This document shows positions 7,573 to 16,050 of a DNA stretch of 64,000 nucleotides, piece by piece (position 1 is the first letter of the stretch; every line of letters begins with the position of its first letter). Position numbers and translations under genes: made by a program. Origin of the DNA: Comamonadaceae bacterium M7527 (GTDB lineage Bacteria; Pseudomonadota; Gammaproteobacteria; Burkholderiales; Burkholderiaceae_C); NCBI GenBank assembly GCA_021044545.1, contig CP087990.1, positions 1,364,001 through 1,428,000 on the forward strand, in the 5' to 3' direction. The notes below the pieces were generated by a model, which did not search any database, was not told the DNA's origin, and saw only the letters and a program-made list of their open reading frames with translations.

Positions 7573-8897
7573 AGCTTGCTGCCTGTCATACGCATAGCGG
7601 CAGAGTCTGCGTGGGCTTGCAAACCCTCGCCCAGCGCCAAGGTCTGGGCGATATGGCCCAGGTGTTGCGCGCCTTCATGGCTTACCTCGATTAAGCTGCT
7701 GCGTTTTTGAAAGTCGTACACACCCAATGGCGAGCTAAAACGCGCCGTGCCTGAGGTTGGCAACACGTGATTGGGGCCGGCGCAGTAGTCACCCAAAGAC
7801 TCGCTGGTAAAGCCGCCCAAGAAAATAGCGCCCGCATGCTTGAGCAATGGCTCCCAGCGGTGAGGCTGGTCACTGGCTACTTCCAAGTGCTCAGGCGCAA
7901 TGCGGTTGCTGAGCGCGCAGGCTTCTTCCATACTGGCTGTCACAACCACCAAACCGCGGTCGTTGATAGAGCGCTCTATGATCGCGGCTCTGGACTGACC
8001 GGGTAGCAAGTCGTCCATGGCTTTGACCACCGCTTGCGCGTAGTCTGCATCGGGCGTTAGCAACACACTTTGGGCCAACTCGTCGTGCTCGGCCTGGCTA
8101 AACAAGTCCATGGCCACCCACTCTGGTGGCGTGCTGCCATCCGCCAGCACCAGGATTTCGCTGGGGCCTGCAATCATGTCAATGCCCACCTGACCAAACA
8201 CACGACGCTTGGCGCTGGCCACATAGGCGTTGCCTGGGCCGGTAATTTTGTCGACCTTGGCGATGGTGGCCGTGCCGTAGGCCAATGCCGCGACAGCCTG
8301 CGCGCCGCCAATGGTGAAGGCACGCGTGACACCTGCCACGTGCGCAGCAGCCAACACCAGCGCGTTGCGCTCGCCTTTGGGCGTAGGCACCACCATCACG
8401 ATGTCTTGCACACCCGCGACGTGAGCCGGTATGGCATTCATCAGCAAACTGGACGGATAAGCGGCTTTTCCGCCAGGCACATAAATACCCACGCGGTCTA
8501 GTGGCGTGACTTTTTGGCCCAACAAAGTGCCATGCTCGTCTGTGTATTGCCACGACTCGCCGTTGGCAGTTTTTTGTGCCTCGTGGTAGCGCTTGATACG
8601 CGCAGCCGCTGCCACCAAGGCCTCACGCTGTACTCGGGGCAAGTCCTCAAATGCCTTGACCATATCGGCTTGGCTGATTTCAAGTTCAGCCAAGCTGGCC
8701 GCCTGCAAGCCGTCAAATTGGGCTGTTAAGTCCAGTACCGCCTGATCACCTCGCGCGCGCACATCGGCAATGATGTCGGACACCCGAGACTCAATGGCTT
8801 GATCTGTCTCACCCGACCATGACAAACGCTGGTTAAAGCGCTGCTCAAAGTCTTTATCTGTGGTGCGCACCACCGGTATGTTCAACACGTTGGCCAT
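7569..8897 (-). CDS. hisD: Histidinol dehydrogenase HisD
   Basis: Zinc enzyme performing the last two oxidations to histidine with NAD. Landmarks are YVPGGKAAYPSS, ITGPGNAYVASAKR, GIDMIAGPSEILVLAD, SQAEHDELAQSVL with the Gln/His zinc ligands, and APEHLEV. Length of 442 residues fits the family. The stop overlaps the hisC start (ATGA). The 39 bp upstream separate it from hisG. Confidence 0.97.
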   Translation of the reverse strand: MANVLNIPVVRTTDKDFEQRFNQRLSWSGETDQAIESRVSDIIADVRARGDQAVLDLTAQFDGLQAASLAELEISQADMVKAFEDLPRVQREALVAAAARIKRYHEAQKTANGESWQYTDEHGTLLGQKVTPLDRVGIYVPGGKAAYPSSLLMNAIPAHVAGVQDIVMVVPTPKGERNALVLAAAHVAGVTRAFTIGGAQAVAALAYGTATIAKVDKITGPGNAYVASAKRRVFGQVGIDMIAGPSEILVLADGSTPPEWVAMDLFSQAEHDELAQSVLLTPDADYAQAVVKAMDDLLPGQSRAAIIERSINDRGLVVVTASMEEACALSNRIAPEHLEVASDQPHRWEPLLKHAGAIFLGGFTSESLGDYCAGPNHVLPTSGTARFSSPLGVYDFQKRSSLIEVSHEGAQHLGHIAQTLALGEGLQAHADSAAMRMTGSKL

Positions 8898-8936
8898 GAA
8901 TAGGGCTGTCCTTTTGGGGTATTGGTGCTTATGGAT

Positions 8937-9599
8937 TTATGTGGCTTGGCGAGCGCCAACCGCTGCATCTATGGCGCTCACAATGGGTTGTAGCGCTTCA
9001 CGCTTGAGCTTTAAGCTGGCCGGATTCACCACCAGCCTTGAACTCACATCCACGATATGCTCAACCTCTACCAAGTGGTTGGCCTTGAGCGTGTTGCCCG
9101 TTGACACCAAGTCAACGATGGCGTCAGCCAAGCCAGTCAGTGGCGCCAACTCCATGGAGCCATACAACTTGATGAGGTCTACGTGTACGCCTTTTTGGGC
9201 GAAAAATTCGCGTGCAGCGTGGGTGTATTTGGTGGCCACCCGCAGCCGCGAGCCTTTCTTAACCGCACTGGCGTAGTCAAAGTCGCCACGCACAGCCACG
9301 CTCAAGCGGCACTTGGCAATGCGTAAATCTATGGGCTGGTACAAGTCATTGCCGCCTGTCTCAAACTGGTGCTCTATCAGCGTGTCAGAGCCCACCACGC
9401 CCACATCAGCGCCGCCATTCGCCACATAAGTAGGCACGTCGCTGGCGCGCACCAACACAACCTGTACGTCGTTGCGTGAGGTTGAGAGTATCAGCTTGCG
9501 CGACGTATTGGGGTCTTCAAGCACACGAATACCAGCGGCCTCAATCAGCGGCAGGGTTTCGTCAAAAATGCGTCCTTTGGACAGGGCCAGCGTAATCAA
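8937..9599 (-). CDS. hisG: ATP phosphoribosyltransferase, short-form HisG
   Basis: First committed step of histidine synthesis (ATP plus PRPP). It begins MITLALSKGRIFDETLPLIEAAG; DVGVVGSDTLIE and ADAIVDLVSTGNTLKAN (PRPP loop) are visible. Length of 220 residues marks the short form without the C-terminal regulatory domain. In other organisms that form requires the HisRS-like partner HisZ; no hisZ lies in this window, so it should be encoded elsewhere. It is the first his gene, 39 bp downstream of murA. Confidence 0.95.
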   Translation of the reverse strand: MITLALSKGRIFDETLPLIEAAGIRVLEDPNTSRKLILSTSRNDVQVVLVRASDVPTYVANGGADVGVVGSDTLIEHQFETGGNDLYQPIDLRIAKCRLSVAVRGDFDYASAVKKGSRLRVATKYTHAAREFFAQKGVHVDLIKLYGSMELAPLTGLADAIVDLVSTGNTLKANHLVEVEHIVDVSSRLVVNPASLKLKREALQPIVSAIDAAVGARQAT

Positions 9600-9638
9600 T
9601 GTGAGACTTTCTTGATTGGAGTGATTCAGTGGGACAGC

Positions 9639-10928
9639 TCAGCTGGCTTTGTCAGACACGCGCTCTATGCAGGCGCCCAAGCTTCGTAGCTTCACTTCCA
9701 TGCGGTCGTAGCCACGGTCCAGGTGGTACACACGCTCGACAGTGGTGTCCCCATCGGCCACAAGCGCGGCTATCACCAAGCTGGCAGAAGCCCGCAAGTC
9801 TGTAGCCATCACATGGGCGGCTGACAGCCTGGCACCACCGCCAATCACCGCAGTCTTGCCCTCTACGGTGATGTGCGCACCCAAACGTTGCATTTCCTGC
9901 ACGTGCATAAAGCGGTTTTCAAAAATGGTTTCAATCACCGTGGAAGCACCAGATGCCACGACGTTCAGCGCCATAAACTGCGCTTGCATGTCGGTGGGGA
10001 AACCCGGGTACTCCGTGGTACGGAAAGACTGGGCCTTCAGGCTGGCAGCGCCTGCGCTTTGCACGCGTAAGCCCTGGGCCACGGACTCTACCGTCACACC
10101 CGCCTCGCGCAGCTTGTCAATGACCGCGTCCAAGTGGTCGCCTCTGGCGTTGTGCAACACCACATCGCCACCCGTCACAGCCACAGCACACAAAAACGTG
10201 CCCGTCTCAATGCGGTCGGCCACCACGGCATGCTCACAACCGCCCAGGCTGGCAACGCCGTCAATGCGAATACGGCTGGTGCCATGGCCTTCAATACGCG
10301 CGCCCATCTTGATGAGCATCTCGGCCAAATCGGTGATTTCTGGTTCTTGCGCCGCATTTTCCAAAACCGTAACGCCTTCTGCCAGGGCCGCGGCCATCAT
10401 GAAGTTTTCTGTACCAGTGACCGTCACCATGTCTGTGGTGATGTGCGCGCCCTTTAATCGGCTTTGGCCCGCTGGCAATGACGCCTCAATGTAGCCATGC
10501 GCCACAGTGATCACCGCGCCCATAGCCTCCAGACCTTTGATGTGCTGGTCAACGGGGCGTGAGCCAATGGCACAACCTCCCGGCAACGAGACGCGTGCTT
10601 TACCAAACCTAGCCAATAGCGGGCCCAGCACCAAAATAGACGCACGCATGGTTTTCACCAAATCGTAGTGCGCCTCTGTTTTATTGAGGCTGCCTGCGTT
10701 GAGCACCACAGAGTTGCTGTCTGCCACGCGGTTGTCCACGGCCACCCCCATGCTCTCAATCAGCTTGAGCATGGTACGCACATCTTGCAGGGCTGGCACG
10801 TTGGTCAGCGTAACGGGCTGCTCACTCAGCAGTGCAGCGCACAGTTCAGGCAAGGTGGCGTTTTTGGCACCCGCAATTGAAATGCTGCCGTTGAGTGCTT
10901 GTCCACCGGTGATGCGAAGTTGATCCAT
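9639..10928 (-). CDS. murA: UDP-N-acetylglucosamine 1-carboxyvinyltransferase MurA
   Basis: Transfers enolpyruvate from PEP to UDP-GlcNAc, committing it to peptidoglycan. The N-terminal MDQLRITGGQALNGSISIAGAKNA contains the catalytic Lys-Asn. The loop cysteine is in LPGGCAIGSRPVDQH near residue 118, the fosfomycin-sensitive Cys form. TTEYPGFPTDMQAQ is also present. Length is 429 residues from the ATG at 10926-10928; a further in-frame start 19 codons upstream is not conserved. It lies between ibaG (38 bp upstream) and hisG, the usual ibaG-murA-hisG order. Confidence 0.97.
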   Translation of the reverse strand: MDQLRITGGQALNGSISIAGAKNATLPELCAALLSEQPVTLTNVPALQDVRTMLKLIESMGVAVDNRVADSNSVVLNAGSLNKTEAHYDLVKTMRASILVLGPLLARFGKARVSLPGGCAIGSRPVDQHIKGLEAMGAVITVAHGYIEASLPAGQSRLKGAHITTDMVTVTGTENFMMAAALAEGVTVLENAAQEPEITDLAEMLIKMGARIEGHGTSRIRIDGVASLGGCEHAVVADRIETGTFLCAVAVTGGDVVLHNARGDHLDAVIDKLREAGVTVESVAQGLRVQSAGAASLKAQSFRTTEYPGFPTDMQAQFMALNVVASGASTVIETIFENRFMHVQEMQRLGAHITVEGKTAVIGGGARLSAAHVMATDLRASASLVIAALVADGDTTVERVYHLDRGYDRMEVKLRSLGACIERVSDKAS

Positions 10929-10966
10929 GTTGGCGACTGAATAATGTGAACGAATTAAAGAACTTG

Positions 10967-11206
10967 TTAGGCCTGCTGCGCCCACTCGCTGGGCGTAAAG
11001 GTTTTCATGGACAGGGCGTGCACCTCATCTGTTTGTATGCGCCCACCCAATGCTGCATACACAAGCTTGTGACGTGCAATAGCGCGCAAGCCCTCAAACT
11101 CGGACGACACGATCACAGCAGACCAATGGCGTCCGTCACCGCTAACTTCAAGATGGTTGCAGGCCATGCCCGCGCTGATGATGTCGTGTAGCTGTTGGTC
11201 TGTCAT
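10967..11206 (-). CDS. ibaG: BolA/IbaG family protein
   Basis: Small BolA-fold protein of the IbaG (YrbA) type that works with monothiol glutaredoxins in iron-sulfur cluster handling. The motif ARHKLVYAALGGRIQTDEVHALSMKTFTPSEW is the family signature, including the conserved His that can ligate a shared cluster. The start at 11204-11206 (MTDQQLHD) gives 79 residues; a start nine codons upstream is possible but unconserved. It sits between yadH and murA, which is the usual IbaG position (mlaB-ibaG-murA in enterics). Confidence 0.9.
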   Translation of the reverse strand: MTDQQLHDIISAGMACNHLEVSGDGRHWSAVIVSSEFEGLRAIARHKLVYAALGGRIQTDEVHALSMKTFTPSEWAQQA

Positions 11207-11245
11207 GGTCTGTTCCAGGTCTTTGTCATGCAAGGTTGGGAAGGA

Positions 11246-12001
11246 TTAGTGACGCACTTTGTAGCCTGTGCGCAGCATGTACTCTGCCACCGCACCCACT
11301 ACTACAAATGCCACGCCCACCACGGTTAGGCTCATCCAGGGTGAAACGTCGCTGTGACCAAAAAAGCCGTAGCGAAAGCCATCAATCATGTAAAAAAACG
11401 GGTTGAAGTGACTCACGGTTTGCCACATGGGGGGCAGCGAGTGAATAGAGTAAAAAACGCCACTTAAAAATGTCATGGGCATGATGACAAAGTTTTGAAA
11501 CGCCGCGAGCTGGTCAAACTTTTCAGCCCACAAGCCCGCCACAATGCCCATGGCGCCCATCAAGCCGCAACCTAAAGCGGCGTAGACGATCACCCACAAG
11601 GGGTACTCAAGATGCAAGCCGCCGTACCAGCTGGTGACCGCAATAACCCCTGCACCCACGGCCAAACCGCGCACCACGCTGGAAGCCACATAAGCCCAAA
11701 ACCAGGCCCAATGCGACAAGGGTGTGAGCATCAAGAAAATGAGGTTGCCCATGACCTTGCTTTGAATCAGCGAGGACGAGCTGTTTGAAAAGGCGTTTTG
11801 CAACATGCTCATCATGGCCAAGCCAGGCACCAGGAAGGCGATGTAAGCCACACCGTCATACACCTGCACCCGGCCTTGCAGTACATGGCCAAAAATAAGC
11901 ATGTACATCATGGCCGTGAGAACGGGCGCAGCCACGGTTTGAAAGCCCACCTTCCAGAAACGCAGAATCTCTTTGTAAAAAAGGGTTTGCCAGCCGGTCA
12001 T
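11246..12001 (-). CDS. yadH: ABC-2 type transporter permease (YadH-like)
   Basis: Membrane component of a two-gene exporter; 251 residues with six hydrophobic segments. The typical ABC-2 signature is near the C-terminus (FLSGVFYSIHSLPPMW, then NPFFYMIDGFRYGFFG). It overlaps the ATPase gene yadG by 4 bp (ATGA), so the pair forms one exporter. The substrate is unknown; enteric yadGH also lacks an established substrate. Its place between mla and ibaG-murA suggests envelope-related work, but that is inference from context only. Confidence 0.9.
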   Translation of the reverse strand: MTGWQTLFYKEILRFWKVGFQTVAAPVLTAMMYMLIFGHVLQGRVQVYDGVAYIAFLVPGLAMMSMLQNAFSNSSSSLIQSKVMGNLIFLMLTPLSHWAWFWAYVASSVVRGLAVGAGVIAVTSWYGGLHLEYPLWVIVYAALGCGLMGAMGIVAGLWAEKFDQLAAFQNFVIMPMTFLSGVFYSIHSLPPMWQTVSHFNPFFYMIDGFRYGFFGHSDVSPWMSLTVVGVAFVVVGAVAEYMLRTGYKVRH

Positions 12002-12903
12002 GATTGCTTCTCCATAACGGCCAAAAACACGTCTTCCAAGTCTGCAGGTCGAATCTCTACTTGCTCGGCCAAACCACCTGCCGCACGCACCTGGGCCAAT
12101 ATGTCCTCAACCACTTGCGCGTTGGGTGCTGGCAGTTGCACAATGCGCCCGGTGATACGGGCAATAGCTTGCAACGCGGGCGGCAAGGGCGTGTCCAACT
12201 TGAAACGCAGCATGCTGGTAGAGGCCCGCTCAAGCAAATCACTGGTTTTTTCAAGGGCCACCAACTGGCCTTTTTTAAGCATAGCCAAACGCGAACACAA
12301 GGCCTCTGCCTCTTCCAGGTAGTGCGTGGTCAGCAACACAGCGGTGCCTTGCTTGTTCAGGTGCGACACAAACTGCCACAGTGTTTGGCGCAGCTCTACG
12401 TCCACACCCGCTGTGGGCTCGTCGAGAACAATCACCGGTGGCTTGTGCACCAAGGCCAACGCCACCAGAACGCGGCGCTTCATACCACCAGACAAAGCAC
12501 GCATGTTGGACGCAGCCTTGTCTGCAAGGCCCAGGCCCAACAGCAAGTCATCTATCCACTGGTCGTTGTTGGTGATGCCAAAGTAGCCACTTTGAAAGCG
12601 CAGCGCTTCGCGCACGGTGAAAAACGGGTCAAACACCAGCTCTTGCGGCACCACGCCCAAGTTGCGGCGGGCTTGCGCGTAGTCTTTAACAACGTCAAAG
12701 CCGTTCACACGCACTTCGCCGGATGTGGCATGACTTAGGCCCGCCAAAATGCTGATGAGAGTGGTTTTTCCAGCCCCGTTGGGGCCTAACAAACCAAAAA
12801 ATTCACCTTCGCCAATCTCGAAACTGACATCAGATAGAGCTTGGAAGTCGCCTTTGGCGGTTCGGTACGTCTTGGAGACGTTTTTAAAGGATAGTGCAGA
12901 CAT
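11998..12903 (-). CDS. yadG: ABC transporter ATP-binding protein (YadG-like)
   Basis: ATPase partner of the YadH-like permease. Walker A is GLLGPNGAGKTTL near residue 40, the signature is LSGGMKRRVLVALAL, Walker B is VIVLDEPTAGVD, and the switch His is in LLTTHYLEEA. A C-terminal extension of about 80 residues after residue 220 is usual for this DrrA-like class. Length is 301. It starts 56 bp after mlaB; an 8-bp-arm hairpin lies in that gap. Confidence 0.92.
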   Translation of the reverse strand: MSALSFKNVSKTYRTAKGDFQALSDVSFEIGEGEFFGLLGPNGAGKTTLISILAGLSHATSGEVRVNGFDVVKDYAQARRNLGVVPQELVFDPFFTVREALRFQSGYFGITNNDQWIDDLLLGLGLADKAASNMRALSGGMKRRVLVALALVHKPPVIVLDEPTAGVDVELRQTLWQFVSHLNKQGTAVLLTTHYLEEAEALCSRLAMLKKGQLVALEKTSDLLERASTSMLRFKLDTPLPPALQAIARITGRIVQLPAPNAQVVEDILAQVRAAGGLAEQVEIRPADLEDVFLAVMEKQS

Positions 12904-12922
12904 TAGCCGCTTATTTTAGTCT

Positions 12923-12948
12923 GCCCGTTGAATGCGTGCCCAACGGGC
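12923..12948 (-). other. Intercistronic hairpin between mlaB and yadG
   Basis: Perfect 8-base inverted repeat GCCCGTTG / CAACGGGC with a 10-base loop, in the short gap between mlaB and yadG. No T-run follows it in the direction of transcription, so it is not a standard terminator. It could partly separate the mla transcript from the yadGH-murA-his transcript, or protect an RNA end after processing. Confidence 0.5.
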
Positions 12949-12959
12949 GCGACTTGAGC

Positions 12960-13268
12960 TCAATTAGCCTGGCTAGGGATTTGGTCCGTGATCTGATCAG
13001 GCATGTGACCTAGCACTTGCGCCACGTCATAGGCCTGCACCAACGACCACAACAATTCTGGCCAGTTGGCCACCCAAATCACCTGGCCATGGGCCTGTGC
13101 CTTGCGCGCCAGCCCCAACAACACACTGATGGCGCTGGAGTCAAACTTGGCTAAAGCACCGGCATCAATACCCACCACACCTTCAGCAGGCATTTGACGA
13201 CTCAGCGCCGACAACACAGATTGCGCATTGTCGTGCGTGATGGTGGCGGGTAGTGCAATGGCGGTCAT
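12960..13268 (-). CDS. mlaB: STAS domain protein MlaB
   Basis: Small cytosolic STAS protein that stabilises the MlaF ATPase of the Mla retrograde phospholipid transporter. About 102 residues. The central GVVGIDAGALAKFDSSAISVLLGL stretch matches the STAS core with the DSSA phosphoacceptor-like loop. The start is uncertain: ATG at 13266-13268 is chosen, and an in-frame GTG seven codons upstream (13287-13289) is possible; neither has a strong Shine-Dalgarno. Last gene of mlaFEDACB, 31 bp after mlaC. Confidence 0.83.
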   Translation of the reverse strand: MTAIALPATITHDNAQSVLSALSRQMPAEGVVGIDAGALAKFDSSAISVLLGLARKAQAHGQVIWVANWPELLWSLVQAYDVAQVLGHMPDQITDQIPSQAN

Positions 13269-13299
13269 GGCGTTGGTTATGGGTGACACCTGATGGCTG

Positions 13300-13947
13300 T
13301 TACTGGACGTCTTGTTGCGCGGCAGCTGTATTGAGCTGCGCCAAGGCCTTGATCAAGCCATCTACATCATCACCGCCGCTAACCGAGGCGAACTGGGTGC
13401 GGTAGGTTTCGATCAGCCACAAGCCCAACACATTGATGTCCACGATCTTCCAGCCCGTATCGGACAACACCATGCGGTAGTCCATGGGAATGGGCTCGCC
13501 GCCGCCACCCACCACGCGAGAACGCACGGTAGCGCGGGTATCGCCGTCCACCATGCGCATAGGCTTGACTTCTATGCTGCGGTCTTTCATCTGCTTAACA
13601 GCGCCTGCATAGGTGCGAATCAGCAGCGTTTTGAACTCGGCCTGCAAACGCTCTTTTTGGGATGGCGTGGCACCCCGCCAAGCCCTGCCCACCGCCGAGG
13701 CTGTCATGCGTGCAAAGTCCACATGCGGCATGACGCGCTCATCGACCACAGCCTTTAAACGGTTCACGTCGCCAGCCATCAGCTGCGGGTCAGACTTGAC
13801 CAAGGCAATCACTTCGTTGGCGGTGCGCGCAATCAGCGCGTTAGGCGCCTCGACGCCAGCTTGCGCCGACAAGGCAAACCACCCAAGCACGAGAACAGCG
13901 CTGGTGGCTGCACAACGGATGAGCAATTGTTTGAGTTTTTTGAGCAT
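13300..13947 (-). CDS. mlaC: Periplasmic phospholipid-binding protein MlaC (Ttg2D)
   Basis: Soluble carrier that shuttles phospholipid between the outer-membrane MlaA and inner-membrane MlaFEDB. The N-terminal Sec signal (MLKKLKQLLIRCA, then a hydrophobic core ending SAQA) precedes the Tol_Tol_Ttg2 domain with DFARMTASAVGRAWRGAT, YRMVLSDTGWKIVDINVLG and WLIETYRTQF. Length is about 215 residues. The ATG at 13945-13947 has an AAGG 6 bases upstream and is preferred to a GTG two codons earlier. Confidence 0.93.
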   Translation of the reverse strand: MLKKLKQLLIRCAATSAVLVLGWFALSAQAGVEAPNALIARTANEVIALVKSDPQLMAGDVNRLKAVVDERVMPHVDFARMTASAVGRAWRGATPSQKERLQAEFKTLLIRTYAGAVKQMKDRSIEVKPMRMVDGDTRATVRSRVVGGGGEPIPMDYRMVLSDTGWKIVDINVLGLWLIETYRTQFASVSGGDDVDGLIKALAQLNTAAAQQDVQ

Positions 13948-13977
13948 GGGCACCCTTAGCTGTTTGTATTGTTTTAA

Positions 13978-14754
13978 TTACTGACCAGCCGCGGGTGCAG
14001 CCTCCCACGCATCATCGTCGCCGACAGCATCGCCCCAGTCATCCGCGGCGGGCGACTCTACCCACATAGGCTGGGTAGCAGCGATGCGGCGCTTGAGGTA
14101 GACGTCGCGCACCAGGCTGTACTTGTCCAAAGCAATGGAATCCAGTGTGTTGCTGGCGTCTAGCAAGTCGGCACGCTTGTTCACAACAGACACCACCTTC
14201 AGTGTGTTGCGCGTGGCCACATCGTTGGGCTCTGTCGCACCGCTACCGGTGAGCTCGACGTAGCCGCTGGCCGAATCTCTTAAAGAAGATGGGCCCGCAA
14301 ACGGCAGCACGATATAAGGCCCCATAGGCACGCCCCAGCGGCCAAAGGTTTGCCCCAGGTCGTGGCTGGTTTTCGTCAAACCCATGGGTGTTGCTATGTC
14401 AACCAAGCCACCAAAGCCCAAACCTGTATTGACGACAAAACGCATGAAATTGGTTGTGGCCTCAACTGGGCGCAGCTGCAATGCGGCGTTCAAGCTAGAC
14501 CAGATATCGCCCAGGTTGCCAAAGAAGTTACTCACTGTGGTGCGCACAAAAGGATGGGTGACCTCTTGATAGGTTTCAGCGACGGGCTTTAGCACCACGC
14601 GGTCTGCCGTATCGTTGAACGTGTAAATCGTGCGGTTAAACGGCTCAAGCGGGTCTTGGGCGTGGGCGCTGGGGCCAGATGCACAGCCGCCCAACACAAA
14701 GGCTGTCAGCAACAACAACGTGGCTGATAAATGCCTGATCAGCGTGCAACCCAT
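13978..14754 (-). CDS. mlaA: Outer-membrane lipoprotein MlaA (VacJ)
   Basis: Removes mislocalised phospholipids from the outer leaflet of the outer membrane and hands them to MlaC. From ATG 14752-14754 the product has a lipoprotein signal (hydrophobic core, then VLGGCASG lipobox) and DPLEPFNRTIYTFND, the VacJ opening motif. FMRFVVNTGLGFGGLVDIAT and GQTFGRWGVPMGPYIVLPF follow. About 258 residues, with an acidic, tryptophan-containing tail. As read, this frame is open back into mlaD, giving an apparent MlaD-MlaA fusion. The lipobox and the TGATG junction with the corrected mlaD frame argue that MlaA is a separate protein. Confidence 0.9.
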   Translation of the reverse strand: MGCTLIRHLSATLLLLTAFVLGGCASGPSAHAQDPLEPFNRTIYTFNDTADRVVLKPVAETYQEVTHPFVRTTVSNFFGNLGDIWSSLNAALQLRPVEATTNFMRFVVNTGLGFGGLVDIATPMGLTKTSHDLGQTFGRWGVPMGPYIVLPFAGPSSLRDSASGYVELTGSGATEPNDVATRNTLKVVSVVNKRADLLDASNTLDSIALDKYSLVRDVYLKRRIAATQPMWVESPAADDWGDAVGDDDAWEAAPAAGQ

Positions 14755-15225
14755 CACTTGCTCTCGTCTTTGCCGCTGGCAGTTATTGAACAAGAATTGG
14801 CTGATGAGGTTTTCAAGCACCACGGCCGACTGCGTCTGTGTCACCACCGCGCCGCTGGCCCAGGTGGCTTCTTCAAACCCAGCTTGCACGCCAATGTACT
14901 GCTCGCCCAGCAAACCGCTGGTGAGAATTTTGAGTGAGCTATCTACAGGAAATGCGTATTGCTTGTCCATGTCAAGAACGACAGTGGCCTGAAAACGCTG
15001 GGTGTCAAAGCTGATGTCGCTGACGCGCCCCACCACCACACCGGCGCTCTTGACAGCCGCACTGGGCTTGAGGCCGCCAATGTTGTCAAACCTGGCGCTC
15101 ACCTGGTAGGTTGGCGCAAAGTTCAGCTGCAGCAAATTGGCAGACTTGAGTGCCAAAAACAGCAACGCCGCTGCGCCAATCAGCACAAACAAGCCTACCC
15201 ACACATCACTTTTTGACTTTTGCAT
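14754..15225 (-). CDS. mlaD: MCE-domain protein MlaD, frame shifted near its 3' end
   Basis: Inner-membrane-anchored MCE protein; hexamers form the lipid channel of the Mla complex. It begins MQKSKSDVWVGLFVLIGAAA with one transmembrane helix. The MCE domain is recognised by FDNIGGLKPSAAVKSAGVVVG and ILTSGLLGEQYIG, and the pore-helix region by AVVLENLISQFLF. After FNN (about 14800-14806) the read frame continues into mlaA. The alternative frame gives TASGKDESK and a TGA at 14754-14756 overlapping the mlaA ATG. A small indel there (one extra or two missing bases) best explains the run-on. The start at 15223-15225 matches family proteins; in-frame codons upstream do not. Confidence 0.87.
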
Positions 15226-15270
15226 ACTGCACCTCACAACCGCGTACAACGCGCAGTTGACCTTCACAAA

Positions 15271-16050
15271 TTAAATACTGAACATCATGGCGGTTAGCAA
15301 GAAGTCCAAGCCCAACACCATCAGGGAGGCCACCACCACCGTGCGCGTAGTCGCTCTTGACACGCCTTCTGGCGTAGGGGACGCGGCATAGCCCTGTAAC
15401 AAGGCTATAAAGGTAACGGCCAAGCCAAAGACCATGCTCTTGATGACACCGTTGCCTACGTCACGCCATACATCGACACCGCTTTGCATTTGGCTCCAAA
15501 ACGAACCCGAATCCACGCCAATCATCACCACGCCCACCAACCAGCCACCAATAATGCCCACGGCACTAAAGACTGCCGCCAATATGGGCATGGCTATCAG
15601 GCCACCCACAAAACGCGGTGCCAATATGCGGCGCACAGGGTCTACCGCCATAATTTCCATGGCAGCCAGCTGCTCGCCTGCTTTCATCAGGCCTATCTCG
15701 GCAGTAAGCGCCGTGCCGGCGCGCCCCGCAAACAACAGGGCCGTCACCACAGGCCCCAGCTCGCGCACCAAGCTCAGCGCCACCAGCAAGCCCAAAGCCT
15801 CTGATGAACCATAACGCTGCAAGGTGTAGTAGCCCTGTAAGCCCAATACAAAGCCGACAAACAAGCCAGACACGCCAATAATAGCCAAGCTGTGATTGCC
15901 CAAAAAATGCACTTGGTCAGCGATCAAGCGTGGGCGCTTCAGTGCCAGCACCGACTCTTTGAGCAGCACCAACAGCAGTCGCAAGGCATAGCCCATATTG
16001 GCCAGGCTGCGGCGAACGCCAAAACCAATACTGGCGGCAAAACCAATCAT
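15271..16050 (-). CDS. mlaE: Mla ABC transporter permease MlaE
   Basis: Inner-membrane permease of the Mla phospholipid transporter, 259 residues, five to six hydrophobic segments. Family motifs are ITALLFAGRAG-like (here VVTALLFAGRAGTALTAEIG), MKAGEQLAAMEIMAVDP and LAPRFVGGLIAMP. Its ATG overlaps the mlaF stop in an ATGA; mlaD follows after 45 bp. No lesion seen. Confidence 0.95.
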   Translation of the reverse strand: MIGFAASIGFGVRRSLANMGYALRLLLVLLKESVLALKRPRLIADQVHFLGNHSLAIIGVSGLFVGFVLGLQGYYTLQRYGSSEALGLLVALSLVRELGPVVTALLFAGRAGTALTAEIGLMKAGEQLAAMEIMAVDPVRRILAPRFVGGLIAMPILAAVFSAVGIIGGWLVGVVMIGVDSGSFWSQMQSGVDVWRDVGNGVIKSMVFGLAVTFIALLQGYAASPTPEGVSRATTRTVVVASLMVLGLDFLLTAMMFSI

